From contig JACMZG010000008.1 in NCBI GenBank assembly GCA_018340805.1, positions 24,289,587 to 24,353,586 of the forward strand: DNA of 64,000 nucleotides. Direction: 5' to 3'. The notes under the pieces are model-generated. The model had not been told where the DNA came from. It made no database searches and saw only the letters and a list, made by a program, of their open reading frames with translations. This document shows, piece by piece, positions 1-11,960 of the stretch. Both the position numbers and the translations under genes were made by a program. This DNA comes from Microvelia longipes (Eukaryota; Arthropoda; Insecta; Hemiptera; Veliidae). The stretch's first letter is position 1. Each line of letters opens with the position of its first letter.

Positions 1-1308
1 GACCCTCCTGCACTCTTTACTACTGAAAGGATTTGGTATTATAGGACTTTTGGATTTGTCTGATTCCTTTTAAAATTCCTGTATCATAAATCCCAAATTC
101 ATAATTCTTATGTTGTACGCCCTGCAAAAAACAGAGCTTGAGAGAGGTGTATGCAAAACCTTTACAGCTTTATCTACAACACATATCTAGTTTACTTCTA
201 TTTTACATTGAACAGGAGTGGTACAAAAAGTCATGAAATCTTACCAAAAACCACTTGCGTGGTAAAAAAAACTCCCGGTTTCTTCTCCTTGCCAGAAAAG
301 TGAATCAATTTCAGAGGTAGTTTTTTCAAGGGTATATAGGCTGTAGTTCCTGATTATATCGTACTCTTATCATTTTATTAATTTCTTTTGAATACTCCTG
401 AATCTATGGAGTTAAGTAAAACTGCTGCAATTATGGCAACTGCTAAAATCTGTGATGGTTAATCTCCATGAACACCTGAATTGTTTGATATCTCAAAATA
501 CAGCTAAAAAGCTATACAACTTGTTACACTACTGGCACGCCGCCTAAAGAAGAAGCTGATGATGAAGGCCCTTTAGTATTTTCAACTTTGCAATTTCACA
601 TTGAAACGCTAATGACCGTCTCAAACCAAAACAGACATGTCTTGGCAGGACTGAAAAGTTAATTTCCCTACTTTTTTGGACCAGTGACTTGGTGGGGAGT
701 TTTTTTTACCATGCAAGAGGTTTTTGGGAAGACATATTTATAACTGGTTATAATTATATCATATTTATTCTGATTATTATTATCTTATTTATATTTAAAC
801 TGATTAGTTATAAAATATTTATATTGATTTATCTTATTTTTATTTAAACTGATTATGATTATATCATATTTATACTGAATTATTATATTATCCTATGGTC
901 TAACCCAGCATCAGTAATAAATTTCTTGAAAATAAAGTAATTAACTTTTCACAAGTAACTTAGGTGTGCATTAGTTTTGAATATCATTCGTAACTTAGCC
1001 AAAACTCTAGGAGTGTTTAATTTTACAAAGTAGTTTTTAAGGATAAATTCGCAGCAAATTGAATAGGGTGCCATTTGCCCCCATCACTTTAGTCTGTTTA
1101 TCTTAGTTTTTGGGCCCAGTTTTTTTCTGTGTCTATCTGTGTATTTAACTCAAAATTACCAAACATTAAAATGTAACTCTATCCATTCAGTGGTGCTTAT
1201 GAGCTTTTCTCTTGGCCTTAATATGTTGACAATATTAAAAATAACCTGTGTTGTTCTTAATAAAATTTTGATCCATAATTTATACATAGATTGATTTTTC
1301 TGTCCTAG
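1..1308. other. Noncoding sequence upstream of the first visible Nav exon
   Basis: No exon was recognised before the acceptor at 1308. The stretch is AT-rich, holds the inverted-repeat pair 238-276/695-733 listed separately, and is otherwise featureless. It is best read as part of the intron preceding the exon at 1309, because that exon opens in mid-codon after a pyrimidine-rich tract ending in TAG. Confidence 0.6.
238..733. repeat. Candidate MITE defined by 39-bp inverted repeats
   Basis: Bases 238-276 and 695-733 are inverted copies of each other, about 34 of 39 positions matching. They enclose roughly 420 bp of unrelated DNA. Each arm contains the block CTTGCGTGGT or its close variant, next to a run of A (T on the other arm). 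No ORF lies inside and no clear target-site duplication was found, so the superfamily is unknown. A small nonautonomous DNA transposon is the likeliest explanation. Confidence 0.45.
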
Positions 1309-1487
1309 GTTCAGATGTAAAATATGACCTATTCTGTGGTGACCCAGATGGTAAGAGAGTGGTTGTTAGTGTTATGGGATCTTGTACTAATGGTGAACCC
1401 ACTACATCCTGGCCCATTGCTACTGTTTCCATTAGTGGTAAAACTAAGTGGGATATGCTGGATGCTATTGTTAGAAGACTATTTAAG
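1309..1487 (+). CDS. sick: Nav exon a (pre-ATPase region)
   Basis: The acceptor TGTCCTAG ends at 1308 and the donor AAG/GTAACC follows 1487. The exon opens with two bases of a split codon and codes 59 further residues ending KWDMLDAIVRRLFK. This block leads into the AAA module in all navigators. It ends in phase 0. Confidence 0.88.
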
Positions 1488-4400
1488 GTAACCTAATTCC
1501 TTTTTATTTTAAGTGTGTACTTTAATTTATTCTGAATAAATAAATAACTTGTATAAATTTATCAATTGATAAATCTCATGAGATCGAATTTGAGTAAATT
1601 CTTTGTATGCTTTATAAATGCATTGTTTAAAAAGTTTACGAGTTTCAAAATTTTGGATCATTAATTGTGTTTTTTGATGTGATTTTCATTTTTTTGGGTT
1701 TTTTTCTGCCCCCCACAATTTGTCTCAGATTCAGGAACCATCCCCAGTAACTAAAATTAACCACCAGCTTTCAAAATTAACCACCTTCGACCAAAAATAA
1801 CTATAACAATAACTATAACAAATAAGTAATGTGTATAATAAGGTTAAATTATTTCTAGTGTATAGTGGTTATTATTGATAATTGATGGTTAGTATTGGTT
1901 TGAAATGGTTACTAGAGGTGAAATCATCACCAATGTTACTTGGTGATGATTAATTAGACATCTAAAGTAAAGAAATACGTTAAAACTAAAAATTTGGAAT
2001 GGCAGAGGGGAACAGAAAAGAAAATCTAGCTGTTAAAACTAACTCTGGATTTTTAGTTAAACAAATTAACAAAATAATAGGCTTGATTTGATTTAATAAT
2101 TTGCTTAATGATTGCTTGATTAATGTCATTAAAAACTCGATTAATCAATATTGCATTAGGTAATGGACTTCAGAAATATAAGATATTTTAAATGTAAGGT
2201 TATTTTAACTAGTAGAGGTAAAATTAAGATATTGTTATAGCTCTAAAGTTAAGTTATTAATGCTAAGAAACATTATTAGTGCTGAATAAATAAGTTTAAA
2301 GGAGTATCTTGTAAAGAGTGAGCTTATTTTTTGTTCCTATTTGCTAATTATTTGCTGAGTCAGTCTCAACTTAATAAGCTTATTCCTTCAGACGTTTTCT
2401 AAAAATTAATTTTACTAGTGTTTAATGCTATTCTCATATTTTTCATGTTTTTAATCTGAAATTAATTTATTAAATTTATTTTAGGATTACTTAGAAAGGA
2501 TAGACCCTGCTGGTAGCCTAGGTCTAAACATAGAGAGTATGGTTAGCTATGATATTGGTGAAGTAACAAGATGCAATGATTCATCTGTACCAGAGCTACT
2601 GCCCTGTGGTTATCTAGTTGGTGATGCTTTGTTTATCAAGATCAAACTGAGGGGACCTGCTGATAACTCCTTAGATTCACTGGCTTTTGATACTCTTGTG
2701 CCAAAATCTATTCTCCAAAGGTATAACTTAACATTTGTCTTTATTTTAATCAGAGTTTAACTTACTTTTATTTTTATATTATTTTATTCAAAAAGATCTA
2801 ATCTATTGAAGGAAATTATTTTAAAATTTTTTAAGATAGAAATTGTAAACTAAAATAACAAAATGAATGAAAATATAACAATAACAAACTAACAACACTT
2901 CATAACACAAATGAAATAAAACACCAAGGTTGGAGAATATCATTGTATCAGTTAATTTAAATACTTGTTAAAATAGTTTAAACAATTTAATGCAAAAAAG
3001 TGTAATTTTGTGAGTTTGTGCTAACTAAAATTATTCAAAAGTAAAATTAATTACCAATAAATAAAACAAAACAATATTGTTTTCACCTTCTTATCAGTTT
3101 ATTTGAACAAAACAGCAATGGTTAACTAAAATAACAAAATGAATGAAATTAACTTTAGAATACTATCCCTATAAATCTTAATGTGTTCAATAAAAGTAGA
3201 ATGAGGAATCCTACGTTTGGCTTTGTTAAAGACATTGTCAGGGATGTTGTGCATCGTCGTTAAAACACTGAGCTTTAAAAAAATTGAAACTGTTCTACAA
3301 CCAGTTTCATTATGTAGAGTATTATGTTTTAATCCTTGATGTTTCCTGCATCCCTGTTATTGCCTTCTACAGTGGAAGCATTGTTAAAACATTGTTAACA
3401 TTATTGTTAAGCATTGATGTTTTAACATTGTTAAAACAACACTAAAATTATAGCAAAAACTTGTAATTTAAAGTTACAAAGTTAAAATCTTTGTAACTTA
3501 TTTGACAAAGATAGATTGAGAAGAAGAGTAAAGATTAAGATGATTTGAACGAGATTGAGAAGAATAGAGAATTATGTAAAATTAGGTTGCAAAAGAGTTA
3601 AAAAAATACATATTAATAAATAACAGATAATACCATACAAAACTTAACTAAATAAGTTGTTTTGTTTGTTTGTCTTTTTACAAAATTAAAGAGGTAAACA
3701 AACTTAATTTACTTAACTTAAAAAAGCTGTCAAAAATGATAAAATCAATAACAAAAAAACAATTTCCCGTTTTATTAAATAAAATATCTCAGTTAGTGTT
3801 ACTTTAATCAAAGTTTAGTACTTACCCAATAGCCAAGTCAATTAAAACCTTTAAAACGATTTATCATTTATCCAGATTGAACAACTTTTCCAAAATTTGG
3901 GTGATGGGGTGAAATGGGTTAGTTTTGAAAATTTTTATTTTAAATTGTTTATGAAAAATTGTCTCAGGGGGACAATAAACAATTTTATGAAGATACTTTT
4001 TAATAAAAGTCAAAATTACCTACTTTACTCTTCGTCCATTTTTCAAACTTGCAGTTTTTGAGTCTACCATTAAAAATATGAAAAATCTTAGTTAGAAACA
4101 TGCGGGAGCTTTTATTAAGAATGACTTTTTTTAAAAAATGAAATTTTTGTCATTTATACGTATAGGCAACCCATCCGGGGACACACTGTACAGTATTATT
4201 CTAAGCCTGCAGAGGTTAAGTGATGTTACTAGATAACCTTGTGTAATTTACTTTTGTTGGTCCCTAAACTCTTAAATAGTCTTAAGTCCTGGTAGACTAA
4301 CTCCCCTAGCTGCGGGGATATTATCCTTGCCTCTAACTACGTTACAGGAATTACTTTTTCCCATTTAGCTGATTTTAATAATGTTTCTATTCATAAAGAT

Positions 4401-7400
4401 TTTTAATCTTTATGGCAAGATTTAACCAGAATATGAATACTATAAGTTTGACAATGGATGATAAAAGACTTACAATGCTTCCTATTATTGGGGATAAGAA
4501 AGCAAAAAGATTATTTATAATAACAATGTAATTATTTTTACAGGTATGTGTCTCTACTAACTGAATACAGAAGGATCATACTATGTGGACCTAGTGGTAC
4601 CGGCAAGACATATATAGCTAATAAGTTAGCAGAATATCTTGCTGCTAGATGTAATAAACCTACACCGGAAGCTATAGCTACATTTAAGTAAGTAAAAAGT
4701 TATTTTATCTACTCCTTGTATTGTAAGTTCTACTTACAGTCTTGTTATCTCACACTGTAAATATAGTTTTACTCCCTAGGGAGGAAAAGTGAAAGTGTTG
4801 CCAACTTGACAGAATTATTTATTACAATTTTTAGGAATTTTAGGATATTTTTAGGATTTTTTTCGGTGTTATGTTGGTACTACGGTTAGAATATACAATA
4901 TACACACGCTAATGTTTAAATTACAAATATAGTATTACACATTATTCTATTGACAGCTTACAATAAAATAATGTGAAGATAGTGGCTTTATTCTCTCTTC
5001 ATCAGAGTAATTGACATGGTAAGAATAAACTAAACTAACACAATAACAATTAAGGAGCTGAAGAATATATTAATAGTTGTTAGTACTAGTTCTCTAGTCG
5101 TAGATAAAATTTAATATGCAACAAGGGATGAAAGTTTTCAGCTCTCGTATTATCTCGCTCGCCAAGCCTCGGGAGCCAAAATGTTAGTTAACTCCCTCGG
5201 CAAGCCTCGGGAGCTAACTAGTTTATCTCCCTCGGCCTACCGGCCTCGTGAGCTAATGAAGATTCCTCCTTCGGCGCTGCCTTAGGACGAAACTTTAAAT
5301 TGAGCTGTAAAACTTACTTTCATCCCTTGTTGCATAAATAACTATTTTTATTGCTGCAAACATTTGTCTTCTACTTTAGTTTATTCTGTCATTTAAGTGA
5401 TTCATACCTGTTCAAGAGGTTACAGTTTCTGCATTTACTTGATATATTATTTTAATCCTTCATACATCAACGGTACTCTCTAACTAGGAGAGATAGTTTC
5501 TTTTTTACCACGTTACTTGTTTACAACATTATAGGAATTAAAAATTTGTTTTAAAATGTATACTTTGCTATGAACCACATGTTTAAAGTAAGGTGTTCAA
5601 CTAGTCAGTCAGAATGTCCATAGGAAGTATTTTCTGAGGTTATCTGGCTGCTAGCTTTGCACTGTCTGTCTTGTAACTTATTTGAAAAGAGAATGGATTG
5701 ATTAAACAAGTGGTTCTCATTACTCCTATAATCCCAATTAAAATTTAGCTATATTTTCTAAACTCTTCTTAACTTGTAAAAATAACAACTTAATTCTTTT
5801 TTTTTAATATAACTTATCTATAAATATTTATTTTGATTATTGTTTTAGTGTTGAAGCTAAGAGTAGTAAAGAATTAAAGCAGTATCTAACTCATGTGGGA
5901 GAGCAGTGTGAGAATGAAGCTGGCAATGATTTACCGTCTGTTATTATACTAGATAATTTACACTTGGCAGGCCCTCTTCAAGAAGTCTTCCAAGGTTTTC
6001 TCCAAGCTAGGCTTCATCAGAATCAACCTTATATTATAGGCACAATGGCTCAGACTACTTCCCATACCACTAATCTACAGTTGCATCATAACTTTAGGTA
6101 ACTACTGTACTTTAGTGCTACTTAGTTACTAATATTATTTGTTAATTAAATAGTATTAATTAATTCCCCTTTATCTGGTATGTTTTGGTGGGAATTTTCT
6201 TTAGTCATTGATTATTACTTTTCCTCATTTATATATACATTATTTATATATTATATATTTATATATTCATTTATATATTGTAGGTAAATAGAAAATGTAT
6301 TGTGTTTGCCTAAATTCCAAAACCGATATGTCACCTCAATTATTCGTTTTAGGTGTTTTAAGACCTCCTTGGTGGTTTTCACTAAGTTGTCTGTCTGTTA
6401 GAGTTAAAACTTGGTTCAAAATTCAATCTTTCGTCTAGTTGTGCTATCCAGAAAATAATTTGTGTTATGAAGTCATTAACCCACAATAATGACTCGCAAA
6501 AATTTAAAAAAAATCATAAAAATAAAAAATAAAAATCAATAAATAAAATAATAAAATAAAATTATAAAATTTAAAAAATCTTATATTTGTAAATAAGTTT
6601 AAGATTTAGGACAAATATAGTCATTTATATGACCATCGTATGTGCCATGTTTCATCACATTATCAGCATTAGTTTAATTTATTAAATGACTTTCATTTCT
6701 TTCTTTAAAATTGTATAAAATCAGAAAATTATTTAATTGATTAGATAGTGATACAAGATGATCCCTTTATGTAATAAATTAGTATAAGTTTTGATTTGAT
6801 ACGGCAAGTATATCTATGGTTTTTTTTTAATCATATATGTTAAGAAGCATCAAACGAGGTCAGTGCCTGATGGGTGACCTGAGAGAAACAATATATTTAC
6901 AAAAAAAATACATAGTGGGCTGCTCATATACAATGAGTTGCTAAAACTCACAGCGTACTAATCAATCACATTAAACATGACAATTAACAATGAAATAAGT
7001 AAAACTATAGTAAAAATTTTAAATACATAAAATAAATTATTAGGTTAAACAAACAGAAAATTAAATTTGTACATTATATCTAAAACTAGATAAGTTAGTT
7101 ATACACAATATATTGTATATATCATAGAGGAATATACAGTACTAATAGGTACTATATATACCGATAGTATTACATATACCAAATAGTGGTATATATAATA
7201 AAACTTTTATTGTATTCATAGTTAATTGTATATATAGAATAAAACTAATTTAATTACTATCTTAGGACAAGCGAATCCAAAGATGTGTTGCAATATACAT
7301 TTTGAGAATTGTATATTCTTAGGACAAGGGAAGTGAATCCAAAGTATTGAGAATGAGCGTAATGAATCCGATGTTATGAGGAAAAGTTCTGAGGTACCTT

Positions 7401-8453
7401 GTACCTAATTTTTGCTATGTGTCAATTTTTTATATTATTGTATTATTCAAGTTTATCATGAAGGCATTAATAAAGATAATAAACAATGAATCTAATCAGT
7501 GTCATTGTTTATTATACTAAGCTAATGATAAACAAAAAAAAATTACTAATATATTAGTAATATATTCTGTTTTGATTACAGGTGGATTCTATGTGCTAAC
7601 CATATGGAACCAGTTAAAGGTTTACTAGGTAGATATCTAAGAAGACGTGAGATAGAGTCTAGTGTGAAAGCTGGCTCAGTCTGTCCGGAGTTAGCACGGG
7701 TTGTAGACTGGTTGCCTCGTGTCTGGTCTCATCTCAACACATTCCTTGAATCTCACAGCACTTGCGATGTAACTCTTGGTCCTAGACTGTTCTTGCAATG
7801 CCCTATGGATCCTAATTCATCACAAGTTTGGTTCACTGATTTGTGGAATTATTCAATAATTCCTTACTCGGTGGATGCTGTGAGGGAGGGTATTCAGAAT
7901 TTTGGAAAGAGAGCTCAGTTTCAGGACCCTGCCTCTTACCTCCTCCAAACCTACCCTTGGAGTCATAAACATAATCAGCCTCTAATTAGGTAATTAAAAT
8001 CAATCATAGTTTTGAAATTATTTTACAATACATTTAGTTTTTAATTAAATATTAAATAATTAATAATTCAATGAAATGATAAAACGTAAACCATAGTTTT
8101 AGTTCGTCCAACTTAACAACTTAAAAGGAATTTTTTATTTATGTTTCCATTTGTTACTGTTATATCCTTTGCTTGCAGGTCATCACCATAGAAACTTGTC
8201 AATTGATATTATACAGTTAATATATCATTAAAATGAGAAGTGCATTATGAGTTACTAGTTTTCTAAATTGAAATACTAGTCAACTAAATTAAGACATAAC
8301 AGTTACATTTAATGTGAGCACAAGCATTAATTATCTCTGTTTTGGTTTGGTCAAAATGACCTAAAAGTATTTTATACTCACCAGGCTTGATCTCCCCAAA
8401 TCTTTATATTTATATAATATATAATGAAATATATAAATATAATAAATAAATAA

Positions 8454-8523
<70 letters not shown>

Positions 8524-10534
8524 TTTTATATTATAAATAATATTACTTTCACATTTATATTTTCTTCTTTTAAAAATCCAAAAACAATAATTTATTTGGT
8601 TTTACTGAAGAAATGAACCCTTTTTTATCGTCTAGGCCATAGAGGAATGTATAGTACTAATCAGTGGTCTAGGCATGTTATAACAACCTGAATAACTTAA
8701 TATTAGAACATGCTTTTAAGTGAAATAAAGAGGTCAAAGCTATCAAGAAAGCCCTTAAGGTAGATAATGTGCTAACCAACTTTTAAATAAGTTGGAAAGT
8801 GTTGCCTCTTAAATTTTCAAAAATGTAACATATTACTTGTTATATAATATTTCTTCTTTACCAGGAGACATATGAACAACTTACACAAATAACTTCCTTT
8901 TATTATTTCAAATAAAATGTTAAATAGTGTAAATTTGATATAAGTTTTTAAGTTTGTGTGCAAATATAATTTGGGTTTTTTATCTGACTTCAAATGTTTT
9001 AAAGTTTTTGGCTAAGACAAATATTGTTAAAGGTAGCTGTGATGCTTTATTTTTTACTTTTAATTTGTTGACTTATTTTTTTTTGTATTAAATGTTTTAT
9101 TTGCTTTGTTCCTAGGATGAGGCCTGAAGATGTAGGATATGATCCTCAACCTAATGCTGTGATAAATACTAACAGTCTAAAATCCAGTGGTCCTCCTGAC
9201 TGCATCAGTGATCCTTTGGTATGCAGCCATTCCTAATAATTATAAAATAATGTTTTTATTTAAAAAATATCAAAAATTATTATTTTAGATATACATGACA
9301 ATTTAAAAAAATATTCTTTTGGGGTTTGATAAAAAAAACTGATGTATCTAAAGATAGCTTGGTAATCAATTACTGGAATATAGGCCCCCCTTTTCTTCAA
9401 TACCTCTAGTCTCTTTTTTTACAAACCCCTCTCATTAAGCTAGGAATAAAAAATAATCACGGAAAATAAGTTAAATTAAATGAGAGTTACCTTACCTGGC
9501 ATTGGTGTAACATTTTTTGGATTGGATGTAGTTTCCTACTATCTATACTGTTATGCTCCAATTTAAGTTACTGTAAAAAAATATAATAATAGATATAAAA
9601 AAATAGAACTTTGGACTGCTAAATAGGAGACCTATTATACTCCAAATATGTTGGTGTATCTGAAATATTATATTCTATATTCACTTACATGTTGCAATAT
9701 TTCTCTAGCCCCGACTGATAGATTTTTCTTATATTGATTTATCTTTCGCAATATCTATTATACTTTAGTCTAGTACATAAATTGTTTTGCTTTGGTACCA
9801 TATTTTGTTGAAAAAATGGTAGGTTTGCCAACATCTTCTTGTAAACAAAATTCCTTCTTCTGATCTTGGCAAAACTGAATGGTCTCTTTTTCATTTAAAA
9901 TTAAATTAAAGGAGTTAAAAAGAAATATTTCTTTTAAAAAAGACATAACATTTGTTACGTCATGAAGATTTAGGTCTTGATCTGGTGACTGCGTCATTGT
10001 AGATGAAGAATCCGACGTTTCGCTTTCACTGTGGAGCATCTTCAGGGATGTAGGATATCATGGATAGAAACACATGCTCCTTGCCACAAAATCTTCATGG
10101 CAATAATAACCGCGGCAGCCTACGCAGTTTATTATTTGTTACAACATTAATAATGCTTAACTTCATTAGTAAAAGTTAACACTTCATAACGTTTATCACC
10201 TCTATGATACCACCTCAACTAGGAGAATAAGTTTGGAATTGTTGGTAGTAGTGTGTATTAGCAAGAACCAACCCCCAGCCAGAGAACCAGAGCCCAGAGA
10301 TCTCGTGCAATCTGTTAGTCCAAATTACTTGATCTACCATAATCTAGGTGACAGTGTTTTAATTGTATTCATGGTGTTTTTTATTGTTGAATATTTCTGT
10401 TTGTATTGGTATAGATGAACATGGTAATGAGGTTACAAGAAGCAGCCAACTACCCAGGACCCCAAAACAATGATTCTGATTCTAACCATAATTCAGATGC
10501 TTTAGATTCAACAGATTTTGACCCTCATCTGTAA
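1309..10534 (+). CDS. sick: Neuron navigator (Nav/sickie), C-terminal half with AAA-type ATPase
   Basis: Seven exons join in frame: 1309-1487, 2485-2720, 4544-4687, 5849-6097, 7582-7989, 9116-9218, 10415-10534 (TAA). All introns have GT-AG ends and the phases are consistent. The protein matches the conserved C-terminal half of neuron navigators: SGKTKWDMLD, then PELLPCGYLVG, a Walker A loop GPSGTGKT, a Walker B-like VIILDNLH, then NLQLHHNFRWILCANHMEPV and VWFTDLWNYSIIPY. It ends in a QEAANY-type acidic tail. The family is cytoskeleton-associated and acts in axon growth and cell migration; Drosophila sickie also affects innate immune signalling. The N-terminal and middle parts are not on this strand in the window. 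Middle exons of what must be the same gene lie on the minus strand at 58-61 kb, so the left contig is probably misoriented. The symbol follows the Drosophila orthologue. Confidence 0.93.
2485..2720 (+). CDS. sick: Nav exon b
   Basis: The acceptor ends at 2484 (TTTTAG) and the donor is AAAG/GTATAA. The exon codes DYLERIDPAGSLGLN, then ELLPCGYLVGD and NSLDSLAFDTLVPKSILQ. It ends two bases into an Arg codon completed by the next exon. The apparent ORF running past 2720 is intron read-through. Confidence 0.9.
2721..4543. other. Nav intron, 1.8 kb, no gene
   Basis: AT-rich intronic DNA. A short block at about 3205-3250 resembles one at 10007-10053 in the last Nav intron, probably the same transposon tail. 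A 25-bp A-rich phrase occurs near 2850 and again near 3124. Nothing else was recognised. Confidence 0.5.
4544..4687 (+). CDS. sick: Nav exon c (Walker A)
   Basis: The acceptor TTTTTACAG ends at 4543 and the donor TTTAA/GTAAGT follows 4687. It codes YVSLLTEYRRIILCGPSGTG followed by KTYIANKL, giving the P-loop GPSGTGKT expected for an ATP-binding AAA module. It ends two bases into an Asn codon. Confidence 0.92.
5115..5336. mobile_element. MITE with 21-bp perfect terminal inverted repeats
   Basis: TATGCAACAAGGGATGAAAG (plus T) at 5115-5135 is repeated exactly inverted at 5316-5336, giving a 222-bp element in a Nav intron. The inside is unusually GC-rich for this window and carries repeated CAAGCCTCGGGAGC-type blocks. 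There is no coding capacity. The target duplication may be TA or a few AT-rich bases and cannot be fixed without an empty site. Superfamily not assigned. Confidence 0.7.
5849..6097 (+). CDS. sick: Nav exon d (Walker B)
   Basis: The acceptor ends at 5848 (TGTTTTAG) and the donor is TTTAG/GTAACT. It codes SSKELKQYL, then LPSVIILDNLHLAGPL, where the hydrophobic run plus D is the Walker B position, and YIIGTMAQTT ending at LHHNF plus part of an Arg codon. Phases at both ends fit the neighbouring exons. Confidence 0.92.
6210..7410 (+). repeat. Family A dispersed repeat, copy 1 (near full length)
   Basis: Lies in the Nav intron 6098-7581. It opens with the CTTTTCCTCATTTATA block, runs through GTATTGTGTTTGCC, a GGTGTTTTAAGACCTCC block, AAACTTGGTTCAAAAATTC-like and ACCCACAATAATGACTC-like blocks. 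It ends with ATCCGATGTTATGAGG and GAGGTACCTTGTACC. The same order of blocks recurs at least six times in the window in both orientations. No protein is coded. Transposon class unknown. Confidence 0.65.
7582..7989 (+). CDS. sick: Nav exon e (ATPase C-terminal part)
   Basis: The acceptor TTTGATTACAG ends at 7581 and the donor ATTAG/GTAATT follows 7989. This is the largest visible Nav exon at 136 codons. It contains WILCANHMEPVKG, LLGRYLRRREIE, VTLGPRLFLQCP and VWFTDLWNYSIIPY. These are highly conserved navigator blocks that distinguish the family from other AAA ATPases. Confidence 0.93.
8456..8519. repeat. TA dinucleotide microsatellite
   Basis: An almost pure AT/TA run of about 60 bp in a Nav intron (7990-9115). 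The remainder of that intron is AT-rich and holds nothing else recognised. Confidence 0.9.
9116..9218 (+). CDS. sick: Nav exon f
   Basis: The acceptor TTCCTAG ends at 9115 and the donor CTTTG/GTATGC follows 9218. It codes MRPEDVGYDPQP, matching the RPEDVG block that follows the ATPase in navigators, then a Ser/Pro-containing linker. It ends in phase 0. Confidence 0.85.
10007..10053 (-). repeat. Transposon-tail-like fragment (AAACGTCGGATTC block)
   Basis: On the minus strand this reads CATCCCTGAAGATGCTCCAC then GTGAAAGCGAAACGTCGG. A block of similar layout (CATCCCTGA, gap, AAACGTAGGATTCC) lies at 3205-3250 on the same strand. Such GAAGATG...CGAAACG tails are seen at the ends of several retroelement types, including Penelope-like elements, but assignment from 45 bp is not safe. 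The 89-residue minus-strand ORF that covers it (9770-10039) is not convincing as a gene. Confidence 0.3.
10415..10534 (+). CDS. sick: Nav terminal exon
   Basis: The acceptor GGTATAG ends at 10414. The 39 codons read MNMVMRLQEAANYPGPQ followed by an Asn/Asp/Ser-rich tail ending DFDPHL, then TAA at 10532-10534. The MRLQEAANY block is the conserved extreme C-terminus of navigators. The opening ATG is an internal Met, not a start. Confidence 0.9.
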   Translation: MNMVMRLQEAANYPGPQNNDSDSNHNSDALDSTDFDPHL

Positions 10535-11022
10535 CATTATCATCTCAAGTCATGTTAATTCATTAAGTTCTTTATATTATGTCTATACTGATCTTCCATG
10601 CTCAAACTTACATATAACTGTAGATCCTAAACTAAGTACATTATTTATTTATTTTTTTAAAAAGGTTAAATTTATTATTCTTTAATTTAATTATACATAA
10701 AATATTAGCTATTTAATAGTTAAATTTAACTTGAAAAATACAATTTTATGTCCTAAATACTGTAATAATGCATAATATGTATTCTAATTTTGTTGTTGTT
10801 GACACAATACTTAATTTTTTAAACTTTTGGCTTTTACTAGATTCTTAAAATTAGTTTAACAAGAAATTGACCTATTTTGATCAATCAACTAAAAAATAAG
10901 ATATCTTATTTTCATTATTCATAATTTTCAATTCACATTTACTGATCAGTTTGTTATCTATAGTTTTAAAACTTTTCTAAAACTGTTAAATGCATTAAGA
11001 TTTTTTAAAAAAAATGTTATTA

Positions 11023-11028
11023 AATAAA
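11023..11028 (+). terminator. Possible Nav polyadenylation signal
   Basis: An AATAAA hexamer lies about 490 bp after the Nav stop codon, before the assembly gap. The 3' UTR is AT-rich, so the hexamer alone is weak evidence. Confidence 0.3.
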
Positions 11029-11108
11029 AAGTTTAGGGTCTACTAATCTTACTGCCTGTTCTTGCTTTACAATGATTAATTAAATAATATCCCAGCTTTA
11101 CATTAAGA

Positions 11109-11960
11109 NNNNNNNNNNNNNNNNNNNNNNNNNNNNNNNNNNNNNNNNNNNNNNNNNNNNNNNNNNNNNNNNNNNNNNNNNNNNNNNNNNNNNNNNNNNN
11201 NNNNNNNNNNNNNNNNNNNNNNNNNNNNNNNNNNNNNNNNNNNNNNNNNNNNNNNNNNNNNNNNNNNNNNNNNNNNNNNNNNNNNNNNNNNNNNNNNNNN
11301 NNNNNNNNNNNNNNNNNNNNNNNNNNNNNNNNNNNNNNNNNNNNNNNNNNNNNNNNNNNNNNNNNNNNNNNNNNNNNNNNNNNNNNNNNNNNNNNNNNNN
11401 NNNNNNNNNNNNNNNNNNNNNNNNNNNNNNNNNNNNNNNNNNNNNNNNNNNNNNNNNNNNNNNNNNNNNNNNNNNNNNNNNNNNNNNNNNNNNNNNNNNN
11501 NNNNNNNNNNNNNNNNNNNNNNNNNNNNNNNNNNNNNNNNNNNNNNNNNNNNNNNNNNNNNNNNNNNNNNNNNNNNNNNNNNNNNNNNNNNNNNNNNNNN
11601 NNNNNNNNNNNNNNNNNNNNNNNNNNNNNNNNNNNNNNNNNNNNNNNNNNNNNNNNNNNNNNNNNNNNNNNNNNNNNNNNNNNNNNNNNNNNNNNNNNNN
11701 NNNNNNNNNNNNNNNNNNNNNNNNNNNNNNNNNNNNNNNNNNNNNNNNNNNNNNNNNNNNNNNNNNNNNNNNNNNNNNNNNNNNNNNNNNNNNNNNNNNN
11801 NNNNNNNNNNNNNNNNNNNNNNNNNNNNNNNNNNNNNNNNNNNNNNNNNNNNNNNNNNNNNNNNNNNNNNNNNNNNNNNNNNNNNNNNNNNNNNNNNNNN
11901 NNNNNNNNNNNNNNNNNNNNNNNNNNNNNNNNNNNNNNNNNNNNNNNNNNNNNNNNNNNN
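11109..11960. other. Assembly gap (852 N)
   Basis: An uninterrupted run of N. ORFs predicted across it are meaningless. Because the two halves of Nav face opposite ways on either side, the relative orientation of the sequence left of this gap is doubtful. Confidence 0.99.

Noticed and set aside
9770..10039. 89-residue minus-strand ORF inside the last Nav intron
   Set aside because: It covers a transposon-tail-like block and has no similarity I can recognise. The Asp/Ser-rich start looks accidental.
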